A stretch of 64,000 nt of DNA from Gilliamella apis (GCF_002142155.1 NZ_NASD01000005.1:1-64000); one strand, 5' to 3'. Counted from the stretch's first letter, positions 20,079-29,812 are shown. Made by a program: numbers and translations. The notes: generated by a model from the sequence alone, not told the origin.

Positions 20079-21512
20079 TTATTTTTTTAAATTCGCCATC
20101 ATTTCAAATTGGGTGGTAAGGTAATTGCTCATACCATTTAATTCATTGATTAAGATATCTAGTTTTGTGAATTGTACTCGATAACGCTCGATAGTTTGGT
20201 CAATAGAGTTATTGACTTGGTCATAGCGTTTATCTAATGATTTTAAGGTAGAATTTAAACCGTTAGTTGCCGTATCAATCATGCCGTCGCTATCAATAAA
20301 GCTACTTACTTTGGCAAAGACTTCGTTGGCAATGCCAGTTGTTTCACCATCACCGGTAAATAAAATGGCGACGGCTTCACTGTTTTCTTTAAGGGCTTTT
20401 TCTAATTCGTTTTCTTTAATCACCAGTTTGCCATTACTATCCATATTGATACCAATTTGTGCTAGTACCGATAATTCTCCTGTTTGACCTTTAGAAAATA
20501 TAGAGCGAATACTTTGATCAATATTACGTAGTGTTGAATCACCAATCAGTGGGCCATTACTATTATTTAATTCATCTGAATTGGCATCACCAGCGGTAAA
20601 TTGCGTTAAGCTTGATATGGTTGATTGTAATTGATTAAAGGCATCAACCCACTCTTTAAGGGCTTCTTGAGCTTTGTCATTGTCAGCGCTGATGGTTAAA
20701 TTTTGCGCTGTTGTAGTGACTGCTTTTAATGTGATATCGACACCAGGAATAACCTCTTTAACGGTATTTGATGAGCTATTAATCGTTATACCATTAAAGC
20801 TAAATTTAGCATCTTGCGCTTTAGCCACTTCACTCATAGCTGATGAATCAGCTTGATTAGCATTAAATCCAATTAGTGAATTAAGCTTATCATCATCGGA
20901 TGAAATAGAGGTAATGGCTTGTTGTTCACCGGTTTCTTTTGATGTGATAACCAGTTGATAGCTATCAGTTCCAGAACGGACAATAGTTGCGTTTACTGTT
21001 GTGTCACTGGTTGAACCATCTTCATTAATCACCTTAGCTTGATTGATTGCATTGGCTATCGATTCGAGCGATGTGTCATCTTTGCCTAACGTGATGTTTA
21101 ATTTTTGGCCATTAGCTTGTTCTATTGTGAGGGTACGGGTTTCATTATCATTACCTAACGTTGATGTTTTATCATTTATAGCATTCGTGGCAACACTATG
21201 CGCAGTGGCAAGTTGTTCGACGCTAACCGCATAATTACCTAATTGGGCCTTGCTATTTACATTAGTGGTAAAATAGTTGTCATTACCAGATGCGGAACGC
21301 GCTTGAAACAGCTCTTTTTTTTGCAGTTTTGCTGTTGCGCTGTTGAATGTTGATAATGCACTTTTTAATTTACCAAAACCGCTTATTTTGTTATTAACTG
21401 CTTTTTGTTGGGCTTTTATCGGTGTAAGACGATTTTTTTCAACGGCTTCTAATTGATCTAATACTTCATTTAAATCAATACCAGAACCAATTCCTAATAT
21501 ACTCATTGCCAT
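20079..21512 (-). CDS. fliD: Flagellar filament cap protein FliD
   Basis: A 477-aa filament cap (HAP2) that folds incoming flagellin at the tip. The N-terminal ILGIGSGIDLNEVLDQLEAVE and the C-terminal coiled coil (LDKRYDQVNNSIDQTIERY ... QFEMMANL) are conserved; the middle is variable. The first ATG at 21512 is used; MSILG at 21506 is also possible. A sigma-28 promoter lies 39 bases upstream. Confidence 0.95.
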   Translation of the reverse strand: MAMSILGIGSGIDLNEVLDQLEAVEKNRLTPIKAQQKAVNNKISGFGKLKSALSTFNSATAKLQKKELFQARSASGNDNYFTTNVNSKAQLGNYAVSVEQLATAHSVATNAINDKTSTLGNDNETRTLTIEQANGQKLNITLGKDDTSLESIANAINQAKVINEDGSTSDTTVNATIVRSGTDSYQLVITSKETGEQQAITSISSDDDKLNSLIGFNANQADSSAMSEVAKAQDAKFSFNGITINSSSNTVKEVIPGVDITLKAVTTTAQNLTISADNDKAQEALKEWVDAFNQLQSTISSLTQFTAGDANSDELNNSNGPLIGDSTLRNIDQSIRSIFSKGQTGELSVLAQIGINMDSNGKLVIKENELEKALKENSEAVAILFTGDGETTGIANEVFAKVSSFIDSDGMIDTATNGLNSTLKSLDKRYDQVNNSIDQTIERYRVQFTKLDILINELNGMSNYLTTQFEMMANLKK

Positions 21513-21550
21513 GATTGATTATCCTAATATAAATTCTTTCATCCCTTGTT

Positions 21551-21577
21551 TTATCGACCAATGCCGTAAAAAGTTTA
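21551..21577 (-). promoter_or_regulatory. Sigma-28 (FliA) promoter of fliDST
   Basis: On the minus strand TAAA (21577-21574), exactly 15 bases, then GTCGATAA (21558-21551): seven of eight match GCCGATAA. It sits 39 bases before the fliD ATG. Confidence 0.85.
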
Positions 21578-21968
21578 GCTGTTTTTAGTTTTTTATCTTT
21601 ACTAATAAATAAGTCGGTTTTGGTAATGAGAATATTGATAATCAGTTTTATCTATTAAAAAACGAGTTAGTTATCTTAATCAATAGTGATGTTAGCTGTC
21701 CTTTATGTTGCCTAACATTAAAATTGTGTAGTGAAACTTCCAATATCATTACTATTGATTAATTAGAAAATATATTGCAATGAATTAAATTGGGATAAGC
21801 TTAAGTTTTGTTGCCACAAATTAAGGCTATATTAACCAGTCGATTCAACGATATATAACTTCGATTACTACACATATAAACATGTATGATGCCCTTTAAT
21901 CATGTTCATTTAATTACTTAGTTATTCAGCTTTATTTAATACCAACAAATAAAAATTCAAAAAAATAT
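21578..21968. other. Divergent intergenic region fliD-fliC
   Basis: About 390 AT-rich bases between the two outward-facing sigma-28 promoters. No gene or convincing extra element was found. Confidence 0.5.
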
Positions 21969-21995
21969 TAAAGTTTCTTTTTTTAATACCGATAA
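21969..21995 (+). promoter_or_regulatory. Sigma-28 (FliA) promoter of fliC
   Basis: TAAA (21969-21972), exactly 15 bases, then ACCGATAA (21988-21995), seven of eight to GCCGATAA. It lies 76 bases before the fliC ATG, leaving an untranslated leader that ends in AAAGGAGATAAAA. Confidence 0.9.
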
Positions 21996-22071
21996 CTAAA
22001 CCATCAGCATATATATTGAATTATTTTTCAATATCTCGTTGATCTAACTAATCATATTAAAGGAGATAAAA

Positions 22072-22884
22072 ATGGCACAAGTAATTAATACTAATACTAT
22101 GTCTTTAATGGCAAGAAACAACCTTAATCATTCTCAAAGCGTGCTTGGAACTGCAATTGAGCGTCTATCATCTGGTATGCGTATCAACAGTGCTAAAGAC
22201 GATGCGGCTGGTCAAGCAATCGCTAACCGTTTTTCTTCTAGTATTCGTGGTCTAACTCAAGCTGCACGTAATGCCAATGACGGTATTTCAATTGCACAAA
22301 CTACAGAAGGTGCATTAAACGAAATCAATAATAATGTACAACGTATTCGTGAATTAACTGTTCAAGCAGCAAACGGTACTAACTCTGAAAGCGATCTTGT
22401 ATCAATCCAAAATGAAATCGACCAACGTTTACAAGAGATCGACCGTGTATCAGCACAAACTGACTTCAATGGTACTAAAGTGTTATCAGAAGACAAAACC
22501 CTTAACATTCAAGTTGGTGCAAATGATGGTGAAATCATTGCTATCAATTTAAAACAAATTGACAGCGACAAATTAGGTTTAGCTAGTTTTAATGTATCAG
22601 ATGCGCCAACCGCAGATCCATTAAAAACAATTGATGCGGCATTATCAAAAATTGATGAATTACGTGGTGAGCTTGGTGCGGTACAAAATCGTTTTGAGTC
22701 AACTGTAACTAACATCAACAATACTGTAAATAACTTAAGTTCAGCACGTAGCCGTATTGAAGATGCAGATTATGCTGAAGAAGTATCTAATATGACACGT
22801 GGTCAAATCTTACAACAAGCTGGTACTTCAGTATTGGCACAAGCTAACCAAGTACCACAATCAGTATTGTCTTTATTACAATAA
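22072..22884 (+). CDS. fliC: Flagellin FliC, short form
   Basis: A 270-aa filament subunit. The N-terminal D0/D1 helices (MAQVINTNTMSLMARNNLN, SGMRINSAKDDAAGQAIANR, VQRIRELTVQAANGTN) and the C-terminal D1/D0 helices (RSRIEDADYAEEVSNMTRGQ to SVLSLLQ) are fully conserved. Only about 45 residues lie between them, so the surface-exposed D2/D3 domains are essentially missing; enteric flagellins are often near 500 aa. The ribosome binding site AAAGGAG is strong and the codon use looks like that of a highly expressed gene. Confidence 0.97.
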   Translation: MAQVINTNTMSLMARNNLNHSQSVLGTAIERLSSGMRINSAKDDAAGQAIANRFSSSIRGLTQAARNANDGISIAQTTEGALNEINNNVQRIRELTVQAANGTNSESDLVSIQNEIDQRLQEIDRVSAQTDFNGTKVLSEDKTLNIQVGANDGEIIAINLKQIDSDKLGLASFNVSDAPTADPLKTIDAALSKIDELRGELGAVQNRFESTVTNINNTVNNLSSARSRIEDADYAEEVSNMTRGQILQQAGTSVLAQANQVPQSVLSLLQ

Positions 22885-22934
22885 AACCATACAAGTACAT
22901 AGATAGAATTTCGGTCACTCTAATTTTGTACGAT

Positions 22935-22968
22935 AACAATAGTGGTATTTTTTAATACCACTATTGTT
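22935..22968. terminator. Perfect AT-rich palindrome downstream of fliC
   Basis: Two exact 15-base arms (AACAATAGTGGTATT and its complement) around a TTTT loop, 50 bases after the fliC stop. There is no T-run after the stem, so it may act as an mRNA-stabilising 3' hairpin or a weak terminator separating fliC from fliA. Confidence 0.55.
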
Positions 22969-23070
22969 AATAATGTTAATTACCTATTTTTTAATATCTT
23001 ATTCTTGCCATTAACTCAATCAATTATCGTCATAATAATCATTAGCATTTTTTCACATTGGTTCAGAAAA

Positions 23071-23787
23071 ATGAGTGATAGCCTGTATAACTCTCAAGGT
23101 GTAGTGAATCAAATCGATTGGCAACAATATCTGTATTTAGTTCGTAATGAAGCGTTGAAATTAGCAGTTCGATTGCCAACAACGATTGAACTTGATGACT
23201 TACTGCAAGTTGGTTATATAGGTTTATTAGAGTCTATAAAACGCTATGATTCATCTCAAGGATATACTTTTACTACCTTTGCTACTCCGAGAATAAAAGG
23301 GGCTATGCTAGATGAATTACGCAGTCGAGATTGGTTGCCACGGCAAACACGGAAAAAAATTAAAGATGTCACTAAAGCTATTAATGAATTAGAGCAAAAA
23401 TTAGGCATACCTCCCAATGATCAACAGATAGCTGCACACCTGCAATTATCTCTTACTGAATATCACAAAGTATTATTAGATTCAAATTATAGCCAAATCT
23501 GTTCTTATGATGAGATTCACAAAAAACTCGGCGATAATTTGGATGCGTTAATTGAGCCTGACACAGATAATAATCCTTTTGCTTCCATTATTAATGATGA
23601 AATTCGCAATATTATTGTTCAACAAATTGGTAACTTACCAGAAAAAGAAAAAATGGTTTTAGCTCTCTATTATCAAGAAGAATTAAATTTAAAAGAGATT
23701 GGAAAAGTGTTGGATATTAGCGAATCTCGAGTAAGTCAATTACATAGCCAAGCAATTAAACGAATACAAAGTAAAATTGTTTTATAA
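23071..23787 (+). CDS. fliA: Flagellar sigma factor FliA (sigma-28)
   Basis: A 238-aa RNA polymerase sigma factor that reads the class 3 flagellar promoters seen in this window. Region 2 contains ELDDLLQVGYIGLLESIKRYD and GAMLDELRSRDWLPR. Region 4 contains LALYYQEELNLKEIGKVL and ESRVSQLHSQAIKRI. The ATG at 23071 (MSDSLYNSQGVVNQ) is chosen by alignment with E. coli; the frame is open further upstream, but those residues are hydrophobic and unlike the family. FlgM (37922) is its anti-sigma. Confidence 0.96.
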   Translation: MSDSLYNSQGVVNQIDWQQYLYLVRNEALKLAVRLPTTIELDDLLQVGYIGLLESIKRYDSSQGYTFTTFATPRIKGAMLDELRSRDWLPRQTRKKIKDVTKAINELEQKLGIPPNDQQIAAHLQLSLTEYHKVLLDSNYSQICSYDEIHKKLGDNLDALIEPDTDNNPFASIINDEIRNIIVQQIGNLPEKEKMVLALYYQEELNLKEIGKVLDISESRVSQLHSQAIKRIQSKIVL

Positions 23788-23852
23788 AAAAAAGAATTAA
23801 AACAGTAAAACATGGAAAAATAAATCGAAAATAAATTGAAATAATTTTTTTA

Positions 23853-23881
23853 TTGACCTTTCGAATTTAAAAATGTAACTT
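23853..23881 (+). promoter_or_regulatory. Probable sigma-70 promoter of flhDC
   Basis: TTGACC (23853-23858), 17 bases, TAACTT (23876-23881), about 77 bases upstream of flhD. This is the best housekeeping-type promoter in the flhDC leader, fitting its place at the top of the cascade. Confidence 0.55.
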
Positions 23882-23957
23882 TAAGTTTAAAAAAGTGGTG
23901 TTAGTTGTGTTTTATTAATTTTGCGTTTTTTTATGCGAACGCAAGCGGATATGGATT

Positions 23958-24299
23958 GTGGTGGTTAAATTGGGAAATATACAAGATGACGATATTTTGA
24001 AATGTATTCATCATTTAAATCTTTCAACGCTTTTATTAAGTCAAAAGATGCTTGAAAAAGATAAAGTGATGGCGATGTATCGATTAGGAATTGATGAAAA
24101 AACAGCTGATATCTTGAGTAATTTAAGTGCTTCTCAAATGTTGGTTCTATCTGAAACCAATCAATTAACATTTCAATTTAGATTTAAAAATTCGGCAATG
24201 ATGGAAAAATTAACTGAGGAATCTCGCGTTAGTGATATAAAGCAGATGCATACAGGGATCCTTCTATCAAGCTTACTTTTAGATTCAATTAATAAGTAG
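23958..24299 (+). CDS. flhD: Flagellar master regulator subunit FlhD
   Basis: A 113-aa subunit of the FlhD4C2 activator of class 2 flagellar operons. The LNLSTLLLSQKMLEKDKVMA, MYRLGIDEKTADILSNL and HTGILLSSLLLDSIN segments align with E. coli FlhD. The start is uncertain: GTG 23958 gives the longest form, whereas TTG 23970 (MGNIQDDDI) aligns better with the E. coli N-terminus. Neither has a strong ribosome binding site and no in-frame ATG exists nearby. Confidence 0.93.
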   Translation: MVVKLGNIQDDDILKCIHHLNLSTLLLSQKMLEKDKVMAMYRLGIDEKTADILSNLSASQMLVLSETNQLTFQFRFKNSAMMEKLTEESRVSDIKQMHTGILLSSLLLDSINK

Positions 24300-24312
24300 G
24301 TAGATAATAAAG

Positions 24313-24918
24313 ATGAGTAGCACAAGTATTATTCAAAAGTATAAAGAAGTTCAATTAGCTATTCGATTAATTTCACTCGGCGCTAGAATCCAAATGTTAG
24401 AAAGTGAAACCAATTTAAGCCGTGGTAAATTAATTAAATTATATAAAGAAATTCAAGGATGTCCTCCTCCTAAAGGTTTGCTTCCCTTCTCAACTACGTG
24501 GTTTATGACTTGGGAGCCCAATATTCACTCAAGTATGTTTTATAATGCTTACCACTTTTTAGTTAAACATGGTATTAAACCAGGTATTCAGGCCATTTTA
24601 AAAGCCTATCAACTCTATTTAGAGCAGTGTTCCTTTCCTCAAGATGAAGAGCCTATTTTAGGATTAACCCGAGCATGGATTTTAGTTAAATTTGTTGAAA
24701 GTAATGTTATGCAGCAGTCAAGTTGTAAGGAGTGCAAAGGGCGATTTATTACCCATGCTTATCAACCGCAGAATAGTTTTGTGTGCAGTTTATGCCAGCC
24801 ACCATCAAGAGCAGAAAAAAATAATAAAACACATAAAGAGAGTCATGCCAAATGTTTACAAGTTTTATCAATACCAAATGCATTTAATTTAGTCACAGCA
24901 AATCAGGTAACAATTTAA
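24313..24918 (+). CDS. flhC: Flagellar master regulator subunit FlhC
   Basis: A 201-aa partner of FlhD that provides most DNA contact. The FlhC-type zinc site is seen as CKEC (about residues 138-141) and CSLC (about 157-160). [26 protein letters not shown] and [19 protein letters not shown] are conserved. It starts 13 bases after flhD. Together they should drive the class 2 operons of this locus, including fliA. Confidence 0.95.
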   Translation: MSSTSIIQKYKEVQLAIRLISLGARIQMLESETNLSRGKLIKLYKEIQGCPPPKGLLPFSTTWFMTWEPNIHSSMFYNAYHFLVKHGIKPGIQAILKAYQLYLEQCSFPQDEEPILGLTRAWILVKFVESNVMQQSSCKECKGRFITHAYQPQNSFVCSLCQPPSRAEKNNKTHKESHAKCLQVLSIPNAFNLVTANQVTI

Positions 24919-24976
24919 GTAAATATTAAGCAGTAAAACAGAGTTATTTGTATTTTATGGAGATAAAGGAAAGCCA

Positions 24977-25864
24977 ATGCTAATAGTTATAGGATATATT
25001 GTGGTTATCGCTTCAGCCTTAGTCGGCTATGTGCTAAGTGGCGGGTATTTGGCGGTACTTTTTCAACCATTAGAGTTTCTCATTATTGGTGGGACAGCTA
25101 TTGGGGCCTTCATTGTAAGTAACGAAAAGAAAGTTATCAAAGCGACACTTAAATCACTAGGTAATTTATTTAAAACCTCAAAATATAATAAAACACTTTA
25201 TTTAACATTAATCAATTTAATGTACACCATATTAACTAAAGTGCGTCAAAGTGGTGGCTTATCGATTGAAGAAGATATCGATAATCCCAAGGAGAGTGAG
25301 TTATTTAAAAAATACCCACTTATTTTAGCCAATCCGCAAGTTTGTGATTTTATCACTGATTATTTACGTTTGATGATCAGTGGCAATATGGAAGTATATG
25401 AAATCGAAGCATTAATGAATGAGGAAATAGAAACCTATACTCATGAACTTGAAAAACCAGCTGATGCTATTGCTAGCGTTGGTGATGGTTTACCTGCTTT
25501 TGGTATTGTGGCTGCAGTTATGGGGGTAATTAACACCTTAGCACAAGCTGACCGGCCAGCTAGCGAATTGGGTGAGCTTATTGCCCATGCTATGGTTGGT
25601 ACCTTTTTAGGTATTTTACTGGCTTATGGTTTTGTGTCGCCTTTAGCAGCCTTATTAAGGCAAAAAAATGCCGATACAGTAAAAATTTTAGAATGTACTA
25701 AAGTGATTCTTATTGCCAGTATGCATGATTATGCGCCGCAAATTTGTATTGAGTTTGGTCGCAAAACAATTTTTTCCCACGAACGGCCATCTTTTTTTGA
25801 ATTAGAAAAATATATTCAAGAAGTGAAAGATAAAAACGCTAACCCAACAGAAAATAATGAATAA
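24977..25864 (+). CDS. motA: Flagellar stator protein MotA
   Basis: A 295-aa proton-channel stator subunit with four membrane helices. It has the conserved proline-rich GLPAFGIVAAVMGVINTL and MVGTFLGILLAYGFVSPLA segments and a cytoplasmic loop with charged residues that contacts FliG. AAAGGAA precedes the ATG. It overlaps motB by one base. Confidence 0.96.
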   Translation: MLIVIGYIVVIASALVGYVLSGGYLAVLFQPLEFLIIGGTAIGAFIVSNEKKVIKATLKSLGNLFKTSKYNKTLYLTLINLMYTILTKVRQSGGLSIEEDIDNPKESELFKKYPLILANPQVCDFITDYLRLMISGNMEVYEIEALMNEEIETYTHELEKPADAIASVGDGLPAFGIVAAVMGVINTLAQADRPASELGELIAHAMVGTFLGILLAYGFVSPLAALLRQKNADTVKILECTKVILIASMHDYAPQICIEFGRKTIFSHERPSFFELEKYIQEVKDKNANPTENNE

Positions 25865-26760
25865 TGAAAAAGAAGTCAGTAAGAATAGTTATTTCTAAAA
25901 AGAAATCCGGTCATGGCGGTGGCCATCATGGTGGATCATGGAAGATTGCTTATGCTGACTTTATGACGGCGATGATGGCGCTATTTCTCGTCATGTGGTT
26001 AATTGCTAAGTCCAGTCCACAAGAGTTACAAGGCATTGCTGAATACTTTAGAACACCATTGATTTTAGGTCAAAATGGTGGCAAAAATATCAGTGATAGT
26101 GAAAGCCCGATACCTGGTGGCGGCGATGATGTATCTAAAAATGTAGGTGAAGATAAAAATACCATATTGAATGATCATCCTGTCGAATCTGATTTGAATC
26201 AAGATGAAAAAAAGCAATTAATTGATACAGCGAATAAAATATATGAAGTATTTGAACTTGATCCCCGACTACAAAAATTAGCCGCTAATCTTATCGTTGA
26301 ACTAACAGAAATGGGGCTAAGAATTCAGATTTTAGCCACCGATGATAAACCGATGTTTGATGTTGGTAGTGCGGTTATTCATCCTAATATGCAAGAAATT
26401 TTGTATGCTTTAGCGCCAATCATAAATTCGTTACCTAATAAAATGACGTTATCTGGTCATACTGATGAGCGTCAGTATATAACCGGTGATCGTGGTTATA
26501 GTAACTGGGAGTTATCCGCAGATAGAGCAAACTCATCAAGAAGAGAACTGATCGCTGGTGGATTAGATTCCAATAAAATCATTCGTATTATTGGGTTAGC
26601 CGATACGGTGGGATTAAATAACCCAAATTACAGCAAAGATGCCAATCGCCGTATTAGTATTTTAATTTTGAACAAATCAGCACAGCAGTATATTGAAGAT
26701 GAAAATACCATGACTGGCATCGATTTTTTAAAACAGGCCAAACAAATTAAATCAGAATAA
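25864..26760 (+). CDS. motB: Flagellar stator protein MotB
   Basis: A 298-aa stator subunit with a single transmembrane helix carrying the proton-binding aspartate in YADFMTAMMALFLVMWL, and a C-terminal OmpA-like peptidoglycan-binding domain (LSGHTDERQYI ... NWELSADRANSSRREL, NRRISILIL). A His/Gly-rich patch follows the basic N-terminus. The start overlaps the motA stop (TAATG). Confidence 0.96.
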   Translation: MKKKSVRIVISKKKSGHGGGHHGGSWKIAYADFMTAMMALFLVMWLIAKSSPQELQGIAEYFRTPLILGQNGGKNISDSESPIPGGGDDVSKNVGEDKNTILNDHPVESDLNQDEKKQLIDTANKIYEVFELDPRLQKLAANLIVELTEMGLRIQILATDDKPMFDVGSAVIHPNMQEILYALAPIINSLPNKMTLSGHTDERQYITGDRGYSNWELSADRANSSRRELIAGGLDSNKIIRIIGLADTVGLNNPNYSKDANRRISILILNKSAQQYIEDENTMTGIDFLKQAKQIKSE

Positions 26761-26835
26761 TATCAACATAAATACTCAGATTAAGCTGGTTAAAAAATTA
26801 AAATCAAAAAAAATCCATTTTTATCTAAAAATAAC

Positions 26836-26862
26836 TAAAGTTTTTAAATTGAAGGCCGATAT
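26836..26862 (+). promoter_or_regulatory. Sigma-28 (FliA) promoter of flgKL
   Basis: TAAA (26836-26839), exactly 15 bases, GCCGATAT (26855-26862), seven of eight to consensus. It lies 61 bases before the flgK start. Confidence 0.9.
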
Positions 26863-26923
26863 AAATAATAACACTTTAGTTTAATAATTTTATTATTAAC
26901 TGAGATTATATTTAGGAGCCTTT

Positions 26924-28567
26924 ATGTCAAATTCATTGATGAATACCGGTATTAGTGGATTAAATACAGCACAAAATATGCTTAATGTGATTAGTAATAA
27001 TATTAGTAATGCACATACAGTTGGTTATAACCGCCAGCAGCAAATTTTGCGTCAAGCAAACGGCACTAAATATAATTTTGGCTTTGTGGGTAATGGTGTT
27101 GCGGTATCATCAGTTAACCGCGCATATAACAGTTTTGTGGTTGGTCAATTACGTCAATCACAATCGCAAAATGGTTCGATAAAAGCCTATTACAATGAAT
27201 TATCAAAAGTCGATAATTTACTAGCTGAAAACGAAAACAGTATTTCTTCACAATTAAATAATCTGTTTGCTAGCTTAAATAAGCTCTCTTCCAATGCGGG
27301 TGATGCTGCAACAAAACAGACAGTGATTAGCGATCTTACCTCTTTAGTCAGCCAGTTCAATAAAACGGAATTGAATTTAAAAAATCAAATTGCCAATATC
27401 AATACTGAACTGACTAATAACATAGATAAAGTTAATACTTATACCCAACAAATTGCCGATCTCAATCAAAAAATTGCCAAATTACAGGCTGTCAGTGGTG
27501 GTCATGAACCTAATTCTTTACTAGATGAACGAGATCAACTGGTAACTGAATTAAGTGAACTGATTGGTATAACTGTTACCGAGCAAAATGGCCAATATAA
27601 TATTTCGCTTAGCAATGGTTTAAGCTTAGTACAAGGCGCATCGACAAATCAGTTATCGGTGCAGCCTTCGGCCTCTGATCCAGCCTTAAATACGATTATT
27701 TACACCCATAATTCTGGTGCGACACAAGAACTGACAAGTCAAAATATCGCATCAGGCCGATTAAATGGACTATTAGCTTTTCGTGATGGACCACTCCTTG
27801 AAGCTCGTAATCAATTAGGGTTGTTGGCGTTAAATTTAGCTGAGCGCTTTAATGAAGTACATACGTCTGGCGTTGATGTTAATGGTGACCCTGGCGAAAA
27901 ACTATTTGATTATCACAAACCGACTAGTATTGCTAATAGCAAAAACCAAGGTAATGCTACCGTTAAAATGGATTATAACTCAGTAACTGAAGTCAAAGCT
28001 TCTGATTATAAAATAGAGTTCAATGGCAACGATTGGGTAGTAACCAGATTATCTGATAATCAACAAATTACCCCACAAGTTAGCGATGGTAAGTTAGTGT
28101 TTGACGGCTTATCGATTGAAATTACTGGCAATGCTGTTGCTGGTGATAGCTTTTTACTTAAACCTGTTGCCGATGTAGCCTCATCATTACAGTTATTGGT
28201 TAAAGATGTAAATAAACTCGCGACCGGTATTAACGATGATGAAAATGGTAGTGGTGATAATCGAAATGTGGCTAAACTACTTGATATACAAAATGAAAAA
28301 CTAGTTAATGGTACCAAAACCTTAAATAGTGCTTATACATCATTAGTTAGTTATATAGGTAGTGAGACGCAAACAGCTAAAATTTCAGCGCAATCGAGTC
28401 AAAATATCACCCAAGAAATTTATGAACAAAATCAATCAATCTCCGGTGTGAATATCGAAGAAGAATATATTTCTATGCAAGTTTATATGCAATATTACCA
28501 AGCAAATGCCAAGGTTATTGATGCGGCAACGACAATATTTGATACCATTTTAGGTTTGGCCAAATAA
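26924..28567 (+). CDS. flgK: Hook-filament junction protein FlgK (HAP1)
   Basis: A 547-aa first junction protein between hook and filament. The N-terminus (GISGLNTAQNMLNVISNNISNAHTVGYNRQ) is the flagellar rod/hook signature, and the C-terminus (GVNIEEEYISMQVYMQYYQANAKVI) is typical of FlgK. AGGAGC provides the ribosome binding site. It is followed by flgL after 15 bases. Confidence 0.96.
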   Translation: MSNSLMNTGISGLNTAQNMLNVISNNISNAHTVGYNRQQQILRQANGTKYNFGFVGNGVAVSSVNRAYNSFVVGQLRQSQSQNGSIKAYYNELSKVDNLLAENENSISSQLNNLFASLNKLSSNAGDAATKQTVISDLTSLVSQFNKTELNLKNQIANINTELTNNIDKVNTYTQQIADLNQKIAKLQAVSGGHEPNSLLDERDQLVTELSELIGITVTEQNGQYNISLSNGLSLVQGASTNQLSVQPSASDPALNTIIYTHNSGATQELTSQNIASGRLNGLLAFRDGPLLEARNQLGLLALNLAERFNEVHTSGVDVNGDPGEKLFDYHKPTSIANSKNQGNATVKMDYNSVTEVKASDYKIEFNGNDWVVTRLSDNQQITPQVSDGKLVFDGLSIEITGNAVAGDSFLLKPVADVASSLQLLVKDVNKLATGINDDENGSGDNRNVAKLLDIQNEKLVNGTKTLNSAYTSLVSYIGSETQTAKISAQSSQNITQEIYEQNQSISGVNIEEEYISMQVYMQYYQANAKVIDAATTIFDTILGLAK

Positions 28568-28582
28568 TAAAAGGATTTAGAC

Positions 28583-29521
28583 ATGCGACTTAGTACTCAT
28601 TCAATGTATCAAAAAAATCTAAATAGTATTTTAAATACCAATACCAAGTGGCAAAAGTCAGGATTACATTTGGCAACCGGCAAGAAAATATTATCACCTT
28701 CAGATGATCCAATGGGTGCTTCACAAACATTAATTTTAAAGCAAGCTCAATCAAGAAATAACCAATTTCAAGCAGCGCGAGATAGTGTTGATAAATCATT
28801 AAGTCGGCAAGATACAGTATTAAAAGAAGCGAATACTGTGATTCAATCAATCCAAGAAACTTTAGTTTATGCCGGTAATGAGACGTTAAATGATGAAAAC
28901 AGACAAGATTTAGCCAATAAGCTACAAGGATTAAAAGATCAGTTAATTTCGTTAGCCAATGCTAAAGATACCAATGGTAATTATCTGTTTGCTGGTAATA
29001 AAAATGATACCCCTCCTTTTGTGGTCGATGAAAGCGGTAAAGTGAATTATGTCGGTGGTTCAACTACGATTAATGTTTTCATCGATGATACCCGTGAAGT
29101 ATCGCTAAGTTTTACTGGCCAACAGATTTTTATGACAGGCGCCAATACGGCAGTAGAAAGTGATGTCTTTGCGAGTATCGATTATGCCATAGCGGCATTG
29201 CAAATTGGTTTAGATGATAATGACCCTGAAGCTATTGAACAGTTTCGATTAGGTTTATCTAAAGCCAGTCAAGGTGTTGATAACTCATTTGAAAACATCT
29301 CGACCGTTAGAGCTGCCGGCGGAAATGTATTGGCTGAAGTCGAAAGACTAACCGCACTGGGTAAAACCTTAGATATTGATTTTGAAACGCAAATTAGTCA
29401 AATTGAAGATGTTGATTGGTATGAAGCGATTTCAGATTATGTGATGCTACAAGCAAATTTACAAGCAGCACAATATACATTTATGAATATGCAAAACATG
29501 TCATTATTTCAAATGAAATAA
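28583..29521 (+). CDS. flgL: Hook-filament junction protein FlgL (HAP3)
   Basis: A 312-aa flagellin-related second junction protein. The N-terminal helix (MRLSTHSMYQKNLNSILNTN ... GKKILSPSDDPMGASQ) and the C-terminal QANLQAAQYTFMNMQNMSLF are diagnostic. It is the last gene of the flgKL operon. Confidence 0.95.
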   Translation: MRLSTHSMYQKNLNSILNTNTKWQKSGLHLATGKKILSPSDDPMGASQTLILKQAQSRNNQFQAARDSVDKSLSRQDTVLKEANTVIQSIQETLVYAGNETLNDENRQDLANKLQGLKDQLISLANAKDTNGNYLFAGNKNDTPPFVVDESGKVNYVGGSTTINVFIDDTREVSLSFTGQQIFMTGANTAVESDVFASIDYAIAALQIGLDDNDPEAIEQFRLGLSKASQGVDNSFENISTVRAAGGNVLAEVERLTALGKTLDIDFETQISQIEDVDWYEAISDYVMLQANLQAAQYTFMNMQNMSLFQMK

Positions 29522-29812
29522 TCTATTATTAATTTTCTTACGTCCTAAACATTACTATTCATCTAACAAACAGGGGGGGCAACCTCCTGATTATCGATTT
29601 GCTTACGGTTATCATTTTATAGTCATACTGTTTTTTATATTGCTATGCTGATGACCAGCTATTTGCTAAAGGGTGAGAAATACGATTATAGGTGATCTCG
29701 ATATATGTAACTAACGCATTATTGGTTATTTATTGACTATAGAGCAGAGTTTGGTCTACTTTTTGGCTGTGATAATAATGCAATTTATTTAACAGTTATA
29801 TTTATTTAAGCA
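29522..29812. other. Convergent gap between flgL and flgJ
   Basis: 291 bases without a gene. It holds a compact GC hairpin (CAGGGGG-GGCAA-CCTCCTG, 29571-29589) built on a run of seven Gs, unusual in this AT-rich DNA. No T-run follows, so terminator function is uncertain. Confidence 0.5.

Noticed and set aside
22942..23070. 43-residue hydrophobic N-terminal extension of FliA
   Set aside because: It begins inside the palindrome after fliC and has no counterpart in sigma-28 proteins; the start at 23071 matches the family.
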